Source: Actinomycetota bacterium (GTDB taxonomy: Bacteria > Actinomycetota > UBA4738 > G016210805). Taken from it: a DNA stretch of 12,451 bases. The stretch lies in contig JACQTL010000265.1 of NCBI GenBank assembly GCA_016210805.1, forward strand, positions 1-12,451. The letters run 5' to 3'. Shown one piece after another: positions 1 to 6,175 of this stretch; position 1 is the first letter of the stretch; each line of letters opens with the position of its first letter. Made by a program: the position numbers and the translations under genes. The notes beneath the pieces were generated by a model, which saw only the letters and a program-made list of their open reading frames with translations, was not told the origin of the DNA and made no database searches.

Positions 1-1530
1 GGCATGGACGCCGCCGTGGCCATGGCCGGCCACCCGTTCGAGCTCTCCTACCCCTCCGTGGTCCGAGTGGTCCTGGAGAACGAGCTCCCGCCCTGGGTGA
101 GCGCCAAGGACGTGATCCTGGAGATGCTCCGCCGCCTGAGCGTGAAGGGCGGCGTGAACAAGGCGTTCGCGTTCGACGGCGACGGGCTGTCGACCCTCTC
201 GCTCACCGAGCGGGCCACGATCGCGAACATGATCCTCGAGCTCGGGGCGACGGCGGGGATCTTCCCGGCCGACGAGCGGACCCGCGAGTTCCTGGAGGTC
301 CAGGAGCGGGCCGACTCGTTCCGGGAGCTGCTGCCCGATCCCGGCTGCCGGTACGACGAGGAGATGGTGATCGACCTGGCCACCCTGGAGCCGCTCATCG
401 CCAAGCCGCGGAACCCGGACAACGTGGTCCCCGTGAGGGAGGTGGCCGGGACCCGGGTGGCCCAGGTGTGCGTGGGGTCTTCGGTGAACTCCTCCTACGA
501 GGACCTGGCCATCCCCGCGTACATCGTGAGGGAGAGGGGCGGCGTGAACCCCTGGCTGGACATGACGGTCTCGCCGGGGTCGCGGCAGATCCTCCGCACG
601 ATCGCGTCGAGCGGGGTCCTCCAGGACTACGTGATCGCCGGGGCCAGGCTGCTGGAGCCGGCCTGCGGGCCGTGCGTGGGCATGGGCCAGGCCCCGCCTT
701 CCGGCCAGCCCTCCGTCCGGACGATGAACCGGAACTTCCAGGGACGCTCGGGGACGATCGACGACCACGTCTACCTGTGCTCGCCCGCCGTCGCCGGGGC
801 CACGGCGGTCCGGGGCGAGATCACCGATCCCCGGGACCTCGACCTCGAGCCCCCCAAGATCGACGAGCCCCGCCCGGCGATCGACGACTCCATGCTGATC
901 CCTCCCCGGCCCCCGGAGGAGGCCGCCGGGGTCGAGATCATGCGGGGGCCGAACATCAAGCCGCCTCCCCTGCCTCCGGACCTCCCCGAGTCGCTGTCCG
1001 GCCGGGTCCTGATCGTCCTGCCCGACGACATCTCCACCGGCTCGATGTCCCCTGACGGCGTGATCGTGATGGCCGAGCGGTCGAACATCCCGGCCATCGC
1101 GGAGTACTGCTTCCGCAAGGAGGACCCCGGGTTCGTCGCCCGGGCCAGGGAGTGGGGCGGCGGGTTCATCGTGGCCGGGGACAACTACGGGCAGGGCTCT
1201 TCTCGGGAGCACGCCGCGCTGGCCCCCCTCCAGCTCGGCGTCCGGGCGGTGTTCGCCAAGGCGATCCACCGGATCCACCGCCGGAACCTGATCAACAACG
1301 GGATAGTGCCCGTGTCGATCGACGACGAGGTCTGGGCCTCCGCGTCCGTGGGAGACGAGTGGCGCCTGCCCCTCGTCCGCTCGGAGCTCGCCTCCGGGAG
1401 CCGGACGTTCACGCTGGAGGTTGGCGACCGGACCCACCGGCTCGCCAACGACCTCGGCGAGAACGAGCGCAAGCAGCTCCTGGCCGGGGGCCTCCTCAGG
1501 TTCCTCCGGGAGTTCCCCACATCCGCTTGA
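1..1530 (+). CDS. Aconitase-family hydratase, single-chain (Aquifex-type-like), 5' end missing
   Basis: Likely interconverts citrate and isocitrate in the TCA cycle, in the cytoplasm, with a [4Fe-4S] cluster. The reading frame is open to the left edge. Numbered from the internal ATG at position 4, the visible 508 residues run from the middle of the catalytic domain (AKDVILE, near 35-41; ERATIANM, near 69-76) through ACGPC (Cys221, Cys224), a proline-rich linker near 280-330, and the swivel domain with YGQGSSREHAAL (395-406). Having the swivel domain fused at the C-terminus, at this compact length, fits the short Aquifex-type aconitases better than AcnA (about 900 residues) or the split LeuC/LeuD pair. 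The canonical GSCTNSSYED segment reads GSSVNSSYED, so the first cluster-ligand cysteine is Ser160; a cysteine sits four residues earlier (Cys156). Perhaps 100-160 N-terminal residues are missing. A homoaconitase-like substrate cannot be excluded. Confidence 0.9.
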   Translation, partial: GMDAAVAMAGHPFELSYPSVVRVVLENELPPWVSAKDVILEMLRRLSVKGGVNKAFAFDGDGLSTLSLTERATIANMILELGATAGIFPADERTREFLEVQERADSFRELLPDPGCRYDEEMVIDLATLEPLIAKPRNPDNVVPVREVAGTRVAQVCVGSSVNSSYEDLAIPAYIVRERGGVNPWLDMTVSPGSRQILRTIASSGVLQDYVIAGARLLEPACGPCVGMGQAPPSGQPSVRTMNRNFQGRSGTIDDHVYLCSPAVAGATAVRGEITDPRDLDLEPPKIDEPRPAIDDSMLIPPRPPEEAAGVEIMRGPNIKPPPLPPDLPESLSGRVLIVLPDDISTGSMSPDGVIVMAERSNIPAIAEYCFRKEDPGFVARAREWGGGFIVAGDNYGQGSSREHAALAPLQLGVRAVFAKAIHRIHRRNLINNGIVPVSIDDEVWASASVGDEWRLPLVRSELASGSRTFTLEVGDRTHRLANDLGENERKQLLAGGLLRFLREFPTSA

Positions 1531-1555
1531 CCCGTCTCTGACGGCGCCCCATCCT
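1527..1555 (+). promoter_or_regulatory. Putative promoter for the glycosyltransferase
   Basis: TTGACC (1527-1532), 17 bases, then CATCCT (1550-1555). The -35 matches TTGACA at five of six positions. The -10 keeps the key A at position 2 and T at position 6. It overlaps the aconitase stop codon and would give a leader of about 75 bases before the glycosyltransferase ATG at 1638. This is inferred from spacing and motif only. Confidence 0.35.
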
Positions 1556-1570
1556 CGTGACGGGACGTCC

Positions 1571-1591
1571 GTCCACCTGGTTCCCGTGGAC
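1571..1591 (+). repeat. Inverted repeat in the glycosyltransferase leader
   Basis: GTCCAC (1571-1576) and GTGGAC (1586-1591) form a perfect 6-base inverted repeat around a 9-base loop, within the presumed 5' leader. An 8-base palindrome, GGACGTCC, lies just upstream (1563-1570). It could be an operator or a leader hairpin. In DNA this GC-rich, short stems are common by chance. There is no T-run, so it is not a classical terminator for the aconitase. Confidence 0.3.
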
Positions 1592-1622
1592 CGGCCGGCA
1601 GGGTCGCTCTACAGGTGCTCGT

Positions 1623-1632
1623 GGAGGGAGGA
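1623..1632 (+). promoter_or_regulatory. Ribosome binding site that fixes the glycosyltransferase start
   Basis: A strong purine-rich Shine-Dalgarno, GGAGGGAGGA, ends five bases before the ATG at 1638. It supports that start over the in-frame GTG at 1557, which has no such site and would add 27 residues unlike the family N-terminus. Confidence 0.75.
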
Positions 1633-1637
1633 CGGAC

Positions 1638-3605
1638 ATGGCCCGCTCGGAGAGTGACTCCGCCATCCCGGTGCGGAGGATCCCAACGGCGCGCACCCGC
1701 GTGCTGCTCCTCACGGAGGGCACGTACCCCCACCACAGAGGCGGTGTGTCGACGTGGTGCGACCGCCTGATCCGAGGCCTGCCCGAGGTGGACTTCGCGG
1801 TGTGGGCCCTGACGGCCGACCCCGGCCTCCCCCCGAGGTACGAGCTGCCCCAGAACGTCGTGGACCTCAGGACCCTCCCCGTGTGGGGGACGGAGGGGTT
1901 CTTCGAGTACGGGGGGCGGACCCCCACGCGGAAGGTCCTCAAGCTCGCCCGGAAGACCCGCGAGGGGGACGTGTCCCAGCACTTCCTGCCACTGCTCGCG
2001 CGCCTGATGGACGCGATCGCCGCGCCGAGCTTCGACCCGGGCTCGTTCGCCGTGCTCCTCACGGAGATCAGGCTCTACTTCGAGCGGTTCGACCCTCGAA
2101 CCACGTGGCGGGCCCGGGGGGTGTGGGACCTGTTCCGCGACCGGCTGGTCGAGCGGGCCCGGGCGGCCGGGCCGGCCGGCGACGGCGATAGCGCGGACGC
2201 ACCCGACGTCCCGACGCTGTGGGAGGTCCGCGAGGCCCTGCAGTCCCTCTACCGGCTCCTCGGGGTGCTGGCCGGGCCGATCCCCCGGGCCGACGTCTCC
2301 CACGCGACGGCCGCGGCCTTCTGCTCGATCCCCGCCATCGTGGCGAAGGTGGAGTCGGGGACGCCGTTCCTGCTCACCGAGCACGGGGTCTACGTGAAGG
2401 AGCAGATGCTCCTGCTCAGCCGGCGCCGGGTGGGCTACCACGTGCGCTGGGTGCTCGGCGAGCTGGCCAGGGCCGTGGCCCAGACCGCGTACGCCATGGC
2501 CGACCAGATCTCCCCGGTCACGGGGTTCAACGCCCGGTGGGAGGTGGCCCTCGGCGCCCCCGACGACCGGATCAGCGTGATCGCGAACGGCGTGAGCGCG
2601 GAGGAGTTCAGGCCCATGCCCCGCCTGGAGGGCGACGAGGGGCCGGCCGTGATCTCCCTGTCCCGGATCGAGCCGTTCAAGGACCTGGAGACCTTCGTCC
2701 GGGTGGCCGACGCCGTCCGCCGCCGGGTTCCCGGGGTCCGGTTCCTCCACTTCGGGCCGGTGGTCGACGCGGAGTACTGGGAGCGGCTCCTCGGGCTGGT
2801 CCGGACCCTGGGCCTGGACGGCGTGGTGCGGTTCATGGGGCCGACCTCGCGTCCCGCCGAGGCCATCAACCGGGGCGACGTGGTGCTGCTCACATCGAGC
2901 ACCGAGGCCCAGCCGTTCATAGTGCTCGAGGCCATGATGTGCGGGAAGCCCGTGGTGGCCACCGACGTGGGCGGGATCCGCGACGCCGTGGGCGACACTG
3001 GGGCCACCGCCCGCGTAGGCGACCTCGGGGGGCTGGTCGAGCCCCTGGTGGAGCTGTTCGAGATGCCGGCCGACGCCCGGGAGCGCCTGGCCGGCGCGGC
3101 CCGGGCCCGGGCCGTCGAGAGGTTCTCCCTGGACCGGTGGCTGGGCGGGTATGCCGAGTCCTACGGCCGGCTCGCCGCCGGGCGCTCGACCCCCCCGGAG
3201 GTCCGGTGGAGCGCCCGGGCCGAACGCGAGGCGGGCCCGGCCCTAAAGACCGAGCTGCGGGGCGTCCCGCTGACCTGGGAGGAGATACGGCCGGCAGCTC
3301 CCCGGTCGGTGGTCGAGGTGCTGGCCTGGGCCCGGGGGAGGCCGCCATCTGACCGGCTCATGGCCGTCCGGGAGCTCGCCGCCATGAGCACCCCCGAGGC
3401 GATCGGGGCCCTCCGGCGCCTGGCCGCCCACGACCCCGCCACCCTGGTCCGCGAGAACGCCCTGGCCGGCGTGATCGGGTTCCTCCCGGAGCGACCCGGC
3501 CCGGCCTCGTACCCGCTCGCCCCGGCCGGGGGCCCCGAGGCCCGCGTCCCCCGCGAGGAGATCGAGGAGGAGGGGGCGGAGGCCGGGGGGACCGGAACCT
3601 CCTGA
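1638..3605 (+). CDS. PelF-like GT4 glycosyltransferase with C-terminal HEAT-like extension
   Basis: A 655-residue retaining GT-B glycosyltransferase, expected in the cytoplasm and using a nucleotide sugar. The N-terminal signature TEGTYPHHRGGVSTW (26-40) is typical of the PelF/DUF3492 family. The C-terminal Rossmann domain has SRIEPFKD (342-349; Arg343 and Lys348 in the donor-phosphate positions) and the EX7E pair Glu423/Glu431 in TEAQPFIVLEAMMCGKPVVA, followed by TDVGG. PelF proteins are usually about 500 residues. Here about 130 more follow, including a helical HEAT-like stretch near 572-615 (LAAMSTPEAIGALRRLAAHD) and an acidic tail. In Pseudomonas PelF makes the Pel polysaccharide with other pel genes, but none is visible nearby, so the product sugar is unknown. 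The start is set by the Shine-Dalgarno at 1623-1632. It appears monocistronic, with 102 bases to the next gene. Confidence 0.88.
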   Translation: MARSESDSAIPVRRIPTARTRVLLLTEGTYPHHRGGVSTWCDRLIRGLPEVDFAVWALTADPGLPPRYELPQNVVDLRTLPVWGTEGFFEYGGRTPTRKVLKLARKTREGDVSQHFLPLLARLMDAIAAPSFDPGSFAVLLTEIRLYFERFDPRTTWRARGVWDLFRDRLVERARAAGPAGDGDSADAPDVPTLWEVREALQSLYRLLGVLAGPIPRADVSHATAAAFCSIPAIVAKVESGTPFLLTEHGVYVKEQMLLLSRRRVGYHVRWVLGELARAVAQTAYAMADQISPVTGFNARWEVALGAPDDRISVIANGVSAEEFRPMPRLEGDEGPAVISLSRIEPFKDLETFVRVADAVRRRVPGVRFLHFGPVVDAEYWERLLGLVRTLGLDGVVRFMGPTSRPAEAINRGDVVLLTSSTEAQPFIVLEAMMCGKPVVATDVGGIRDAVGDTGATARVGDLGGLVEPLVELFEMPADARERLAGAARARAVERFSLDRWLGGYAESYGRLAAGRSTPPEVRWSARAEREAGPALKTELRGVPLTWEEIRPAAPRSVVEVLAWARGRPPSDRLMAVRELAAMSTPEAIGALRRLAAHDPATLVRENALAGVIGFLPERPGPASYPLAPAGGPEARVPREEIEEEGAEAGGTGTS

Positions 3606-3610
3606 CCCAG

Positions 3611-3623
3611 CCGCGCGTCGCGG
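3611..3623 (+). terminator. Small hairpin after the glycosyltransferase stop
   Basis: CCGCG (3611-3615), a 3-base loop, then CGCGG (3619-3623), beginning five bases after the stop codon. There is no T-tract, so any terminator role is weakly supported; the position is the main argument. Confidence 0.22.
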
Positions 3624-3636
3624 AGCGGCCGCCTCC

Positions 3637-3666
3637 TTGGCCGGGCGTCGGGGCGCCGCCTAGCAT
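3637..3666 (+). promoter_or_regulatory. Putative promoter for the lipoprotein
   Basis: TTGGCC (3637-3642), an 18-base spacer, then TAGCAT (3661-3666). A start site near 3673 would leave a leader of about 35 bases holding the purine-rich Shine-Dalgarno AGGGGAGGGG (3695-3704) before the ATG at 3708. The -10 belongs to the TAGCNT series seen upstream of two other genes in the window. Confidence 0.42.
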
Positions 3667-3707
3667 CGCCGGAGCGGGCGGCGTTCGGCGGACGAGGGGA
3701 GGGGCCG

Positions 3708-4469
3708 ATGAACCGTTCTCGCACCCGGTTGCCGTTCCGCGCCATCGCTCCGCTGATCGCTCTTGCCGCCGCGCTCGCGCTCGTCTCGGCGGCCTGCTCG
3801 AGCGGTGGTTCGGGTGGGGGGCAGAGCCCGACGGGCGGGGCCACCACGACCACGGCCGGCCCGACCACCACACAGCCGTCGCCGTCGCCCTCCCCCGAGG
3901 CGGGGCTGGAGGTCGACCTGGCCGCCGTGGTCCTCGGGCCGGACGACTCACCTGGGGGTGCCACGTACGACCCCGACTTCTCGGGGCCGAAGCCTCTGGA
4001 GGAGGTGTGGCAGTCCGACTGCTGCCAGGACGAGCAGACGGCGTTCCGGGAGAACGGCTTCGTCGAGTCGGACGGGTCCTTCTTCTTCAACGCGGAGGGA
4101 GGGACGGCGCTCTACTTCGCCTGGTCCGTGGCCAACCTGTTCGAGGACGAGGCCGGGGCCTCGGCCGCCCTCAGGATCTCAGAGGACTTCTTCCGCTCCG
4201 ACAGGCGAACCCTCGCGGTGGGGACGGACTTCGTGGGAGAGGTCGAGGACCTTCCCGATCCCGGCCTCGGGGACGAGAGCTCCGCGATCCGGTACACGTT
4301 CGGGTTCGAGGGCCCGGACGAGGGGGCGCTCTACGCCTACTTCTGGCGGATCGGCCCCCTCGCGCTCCACGCCCGCGGCGGCGGGCTGTTCTTCGAGGCT
4401 GACGACGCGGACATCGCCGCGGCCGTCCTGGCCATGGCCGAGGAGATGCACGCCCGGGCCACCGCGTGA
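3708..4469 (+). CDS. Secreted lipoprotein of unknown function
   Basis: A 253-residue protein with a lipoprotein signal peptide: basic start (NRSRTR), hydrophobic core near 11-28, and a cysteine at 30 in VSAAC followed by SSGG. The -3 residue is Ser rather than the usual Leu, so the lipobox is slightly atypical. Residues 31-65 form a Gly/Thr/Ser/Pro-rich linker typical of surface-tethered actinobacterial lipoproteins. The mature domain (about 66-253) is acidic and mixed alpha/beta in character, with adjacent cysteines (Cys105-Cys106) that could form a disulfide. I recognise no enzyme or solute-binding motif. It would be anchored on the outer face of the cytoplasmic membrane. It stands alone, with its own promoter-like sequence and ribosome binding site upstream. 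The gene call is strong; the function is unknown. Confidence 0.85.
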   Translation: MNRSRTRLPFRAIAPLIALAAALALVSAACSSGGSGGGQSPTGGATTTTAGPTTTQPSPSPSPEAGLEVDLAAVVLGPDDSPGGATYDPDFSGPKPLEEVWQSDCCQDEQTAFRENGFVESDGSFFFNAEGGTALYFAWSVANLFEDEAGASAALRISEDFFRSDRRTLAVGTDFVGEVEDLPDPGLGDESSAIRYTFGFEGPDEGALYAYFWRIGPLALHARGGGLFFEADDADIAAAVLAMAEEMHARATA

Positions 4470-4485
4470 CGCCGGGCAGCGCGGG

Positions 4486-4498
4486 GAGGCCGGGCCTC
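4486..4498 (+). repeat. Inverted repeat between the lipoprotein and mpaB-like genes
   Basis: GAGGC (4486-4490), CGG, GCCTC (4494-4498): a perfect 5-base stem with a 3-base loop. It sits 17 bases after the lipoprotein stop and directly upstream of the -10-like TAGCTT at 4502. It could be a terminator stem or an operator in the -35 region. There is no uniform T-run, and chance is possible. Confidence 0.25.
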
Positions 4499-4501
4499 GG
4501 G

Positions 4502-4507
4502 TAGCTT
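4502..4507 (+). promoter_or_regulatory. Putative -10 for leaderless mpaB-like transcript
   Basis: TAGCTT followed by exactly seven bases and then the GTG start at 4515. No Shine-Dalgarno lies between, so transcription would begin at or beside the start codon. No convincing -35 is seen 16-18 bases upstream. The layout matches that at 8461-8474. Confidence 0.42.
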
Positions 4508-4514
4508 TCGATCC

Positions 4515-5336
4515 GTGGAGGACCTCGGGTTCTTCGGGCCGGACAGCGTCTCGTGGCGGGTGCACCGCGAGACCACGGTGCTCTTCGGAGGGGCCCGGGC
4601 TCTCCTGATGCAGGCCGCCCACCCCCTGGTCATCGCGGGGGCCCGGAAGAGCGGGTTCTACGAGAACGACCCCTGGCGGCGCCTGGAGCGCACCCTCGTC
4701 CTGACCTACGCCCTCACGTTCGGAACGAGGGCCGAGGCGCTGGCCGCGGCCGACCGGATCAACGCCGTCCACCGGACCGTCCGGGGGGTGGACGAGGTGA
4801 CCGGCCTGCCCTACGACGCCTTCGACCCGGAGCTGCTGCTCTGGGTCCACGCCTGCCTGGTGGACAGCGCCCTGCTGTTCGAGCGCCTGACCGTGGGCCG
4901 GCTCGACGACGATGCCCGGCAGCGGTTCCACGAGGAGCAGATGCTCGCCGCAGAGCTGCTCGGGCTGCCCGGGGACCGGATGCCGCCGACCGTCGCCGGC
5001 CTCCGGGAGCACGTGGATGATGTCGTCGGCAGCGGGCGCCTGGTCGTTACGGACTCCGCCCGGCGGGTGGCCGAGCTCTTCCGAGACCCGCCGCCCGAGG
5101 CGGAGTGGCGACCGGTCCTCCGCGCGGTCGCGTGGTGGGCGTTCGGGACGCTCCCGGAGCCACTCCGGACCCGGTACGGCGTCAGGTGGAACGGGATGCG
5201 GGAGGCCGGGCTCCGGGCCTCGCTGGCCGCCCTGCGCTGGCTGCGCCCGGCGATCCCGACGCGCTACAGGCACATCGAGCCGGCCCAGCGCGCCCTGCGG
5301 CGGGTGGCGCCGGGCCGCCCGTCCCGGGCGGCATGA
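4515..5336 (+). CDS. MpaB/DUF2236-family oxygenase-like protein
   Basis: A 273-residue all-helical protein of the DUF2236 family, which includes the fungal MpaB oxygenase and bacterial rubber-oxygenase (Lcp)-like b-type haem proteins. Visible family features are the N-terminal QAAHP (33-37), RLERT (56-60), the TFGTRAEA segment (68-75), HRTVRG (86-91) and WVHACLVDS (110-118). In Lcp a histidine and nearby Arg/Thr serve haem binding and catalysis; His86 and Arg56/Thr60 are candidates here, by analogy only. No signal peptide or clear membrane helix is seen, so a cytoplasmic protein is likely. The substrate is unknown; oxidation of a lipid or isoprenoid is the family-based guess. The GTG start is backed by homology from residue 8 on and by the upstream -10 spacing. 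The stop overlaps the next start (ATGA), so the two genes are probably translated together. Confidence 0.85.
   Translation: MEDLGFFGPDSVSWRVHRETTVLFGGARALLMQAAHPLVIAGARKSGFYENDPWRRLERTLVLTYALTFGTRAEALAAADRINAVHRTVRGVDEVTGLPYDAFDPELLLWVHACLVDSALLFERLTVGRLDDDARQRFHEEQMLAAELLGLPGDRMPPTVAGLREHVDDVVGSGRLVVTDSARRVAELFRDPPPEAEWRPVLRAVAWWAFGTLPEPLRTRYGVRWNGMREAGLRASLAALRWLRPAIPTRYRHIEPAQRALRRVAPGRPSRAA
5314..5332 (+). promoter_or_regulatory. Perfect hairpin abutting the HAD start codon
   Basis: GCCGCCC (5314-5320), a 5-base loop GTCCC, then GGGCGGC (5326-5332): a 7-base-pair all-G/C stem ending at the base before the ATG at 5333. It lies in the last codons of the mpaB-like gene, and no Shine-Dalgarno is visible. 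Such a stem would hide the initiation region until an upstream ribosome opens it, which fits translational coupling. This role is inferred. Confidence 0.45.
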
Positions 5337-6121
5337 CCCCGCCGGCCTTCGCGCCCCGCGCCGTGCTCCTCGACGTGGACGGGGTCCTGGTCACGGCGTG
5401 GAGGGCCATCCCCGGCGCCCCGGCCGCCGTCCGGACCCTTCGGGGGGCGGGGGTCGGCTTCCGCCTGGTCACGAACACCACCGAGCGAAGCCGGGCGAGC
5501 ATCGCCCGGCTCCTCGGTGCGGCGGGGATCGAGGTGGAGGAGGAGGAGATCGTCACCGCGAACGTGGCCACCCGGGAGCACCTCCGGGCCCACCATCCCG
5601 GAGCCCGGTGCTTCCTCCTGGCCTCCGGGGAGGCCAGGGAAGACCTGGAGGGCGTGGACTGGGTGGAGGAGGACGCCGAGGTGGTCGTGGTCGGCGGCCC
5701 CGGGCCGGAGTTCACCTACGACCGCGTGAACCGGGCCTTCCGCATGGTGATGGACGGCGCCCGCCTCGTGGCCATGCACCGGAACCGGTACTGGATGACC
5801 GATGAGGGCCTGAGGCTCGACGCCGGCGCGTACGTGCTGGGCCTCGAGCATGCGGCCGGCGTGGAGGCCGTGACGGTCGGCAAGCCGGCCCCGGCGATGT
5901 TCGAGGGCGCTCTCCGCACCCTGGGAGCGGCCCCGGCCGGGGCCGCCATGGTCGGCGACGACCTGGAGAACGACGTGCTCGCCGCCCAGGCCCTGGGGCT
6001 CACCGGGGTCCTGGTGCGCACCGGGAAGTTCCGGGAGGAGGACCTCGCCGCCGCGGCCGGCCGTCCGGACCTCGTGATCGGCTCGGTGGCCGAGCTGCCC
6101 GCGCTGCTCGGGCTGGCCTGA
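5333..6121 (+). CDS. HAD-IIA family phosphatase (LHPP-like)
   Basis: A 262-residue hydrolase of HAD subfamily IIA, close to the LHPP type and to relatives such as NagD and phosphoglycolate phosphatase. Motif I is LLDVDGVL (Asp14 nucleophile, Asp16 acid/base), motif II is VTNTTERS, motif III is the Lys in VGKPAPAMF, and motif IV is MVGDDLENDV. The C2-type cap occupies the middle. The length is normal for the family. It removes phosphate from a small molecule or phospho-residue, with Mg2+, in the cytoplasm; the substrate is not predictable. I chose the ATG at 5333 because it precedes motif I by the usual distance and overlaps the upstream stop as ATGA. The frame is open further upstream, inside the oxygenase-like gene, but that part has no HAD homology. 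Expression probably depends on the upstream gene. Confidence 0.9.
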   Translation: MTPPAFAPRAVLLDVDGVLVTAWRAIPGAPAAVRTLRGAGVGFRLVTNTTERSRASIARLLGAAGIEVEEEEIVTANVATREHLRAHHPGARCFLLASGEAREDLEGVDWVEEDAEVVVVGGPGPEFTYDRVNRAFRMVMDGARLVAMHRNRYWMTDEGLRLDAGAYVLGLEHAAGVEAVTVGKPAPAMFEGALRTLGAAPAGAAMVGDDLENDVLAAQALGLTGVLVRTGKFREEDLAAAAGRPDLVIGSVAELPALLGLA

Positions 6122-6140
6122 CGGCGGGCTCCGGGGCGAG

Positions 6141-6169
6141 TTGCCCTGCCGGGCCCGGGCTCCGAGGAT
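6141..6169 (+). promoter_or_regulatory. Putative promoter for the hydrolase-methyltransferase unit
   Basis: TTGCCC (6141-6146), a 17-base spacer, GAGGAT (6164-6169), then six bases to the GTG at 6176. The -10 keeps A at position 2 and T at position 6, and the geometry would start transcription at the start codon. GAGG at 6164-6167 could alternatively act as a Shine-Dalgarno, eight bases from the GTG. The 54-base gap also holds a GC-rich palindromic run, CCGGGCCCGG (6149-6158). Confidence 0.4.
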
Positions 6170-6175
6170 GGGTCC

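Noticed and set aside
4..6. ATG near the left edge as the true aconitase start
   Set aside because: The residues after it match the interior of the aconitase catalytic domain, and the frame is open upstream, so the gene is cut by the window edge.
1557..1637. GTG at 1557 as the glycosyltransferase start
   Set aside because: No ribosome site, no family similarity in the 27 extra residues, and it overlaps the predicted promoter; the ATG at 1638 has a strong Shine-Dalgarno.
1185..2750. A minus-strand open frame of 521 codons
   Set aside because: Antisense to the aconitase and glycosyltransferase genes, with a low-complexity product and no recognisable domain.
1638..4469. A Pel polysaccharide operon
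   Set aside because: Only the PelF-like glycosyltransferase is present; no PelA, B, C, D, E or G-like gene is seen beside it.
6149..6158. CCGGGCCCGG palindrome as an operator
   Set aside because: A pure G/C palindrome of this length is common in this composition, and nothing else supports it.
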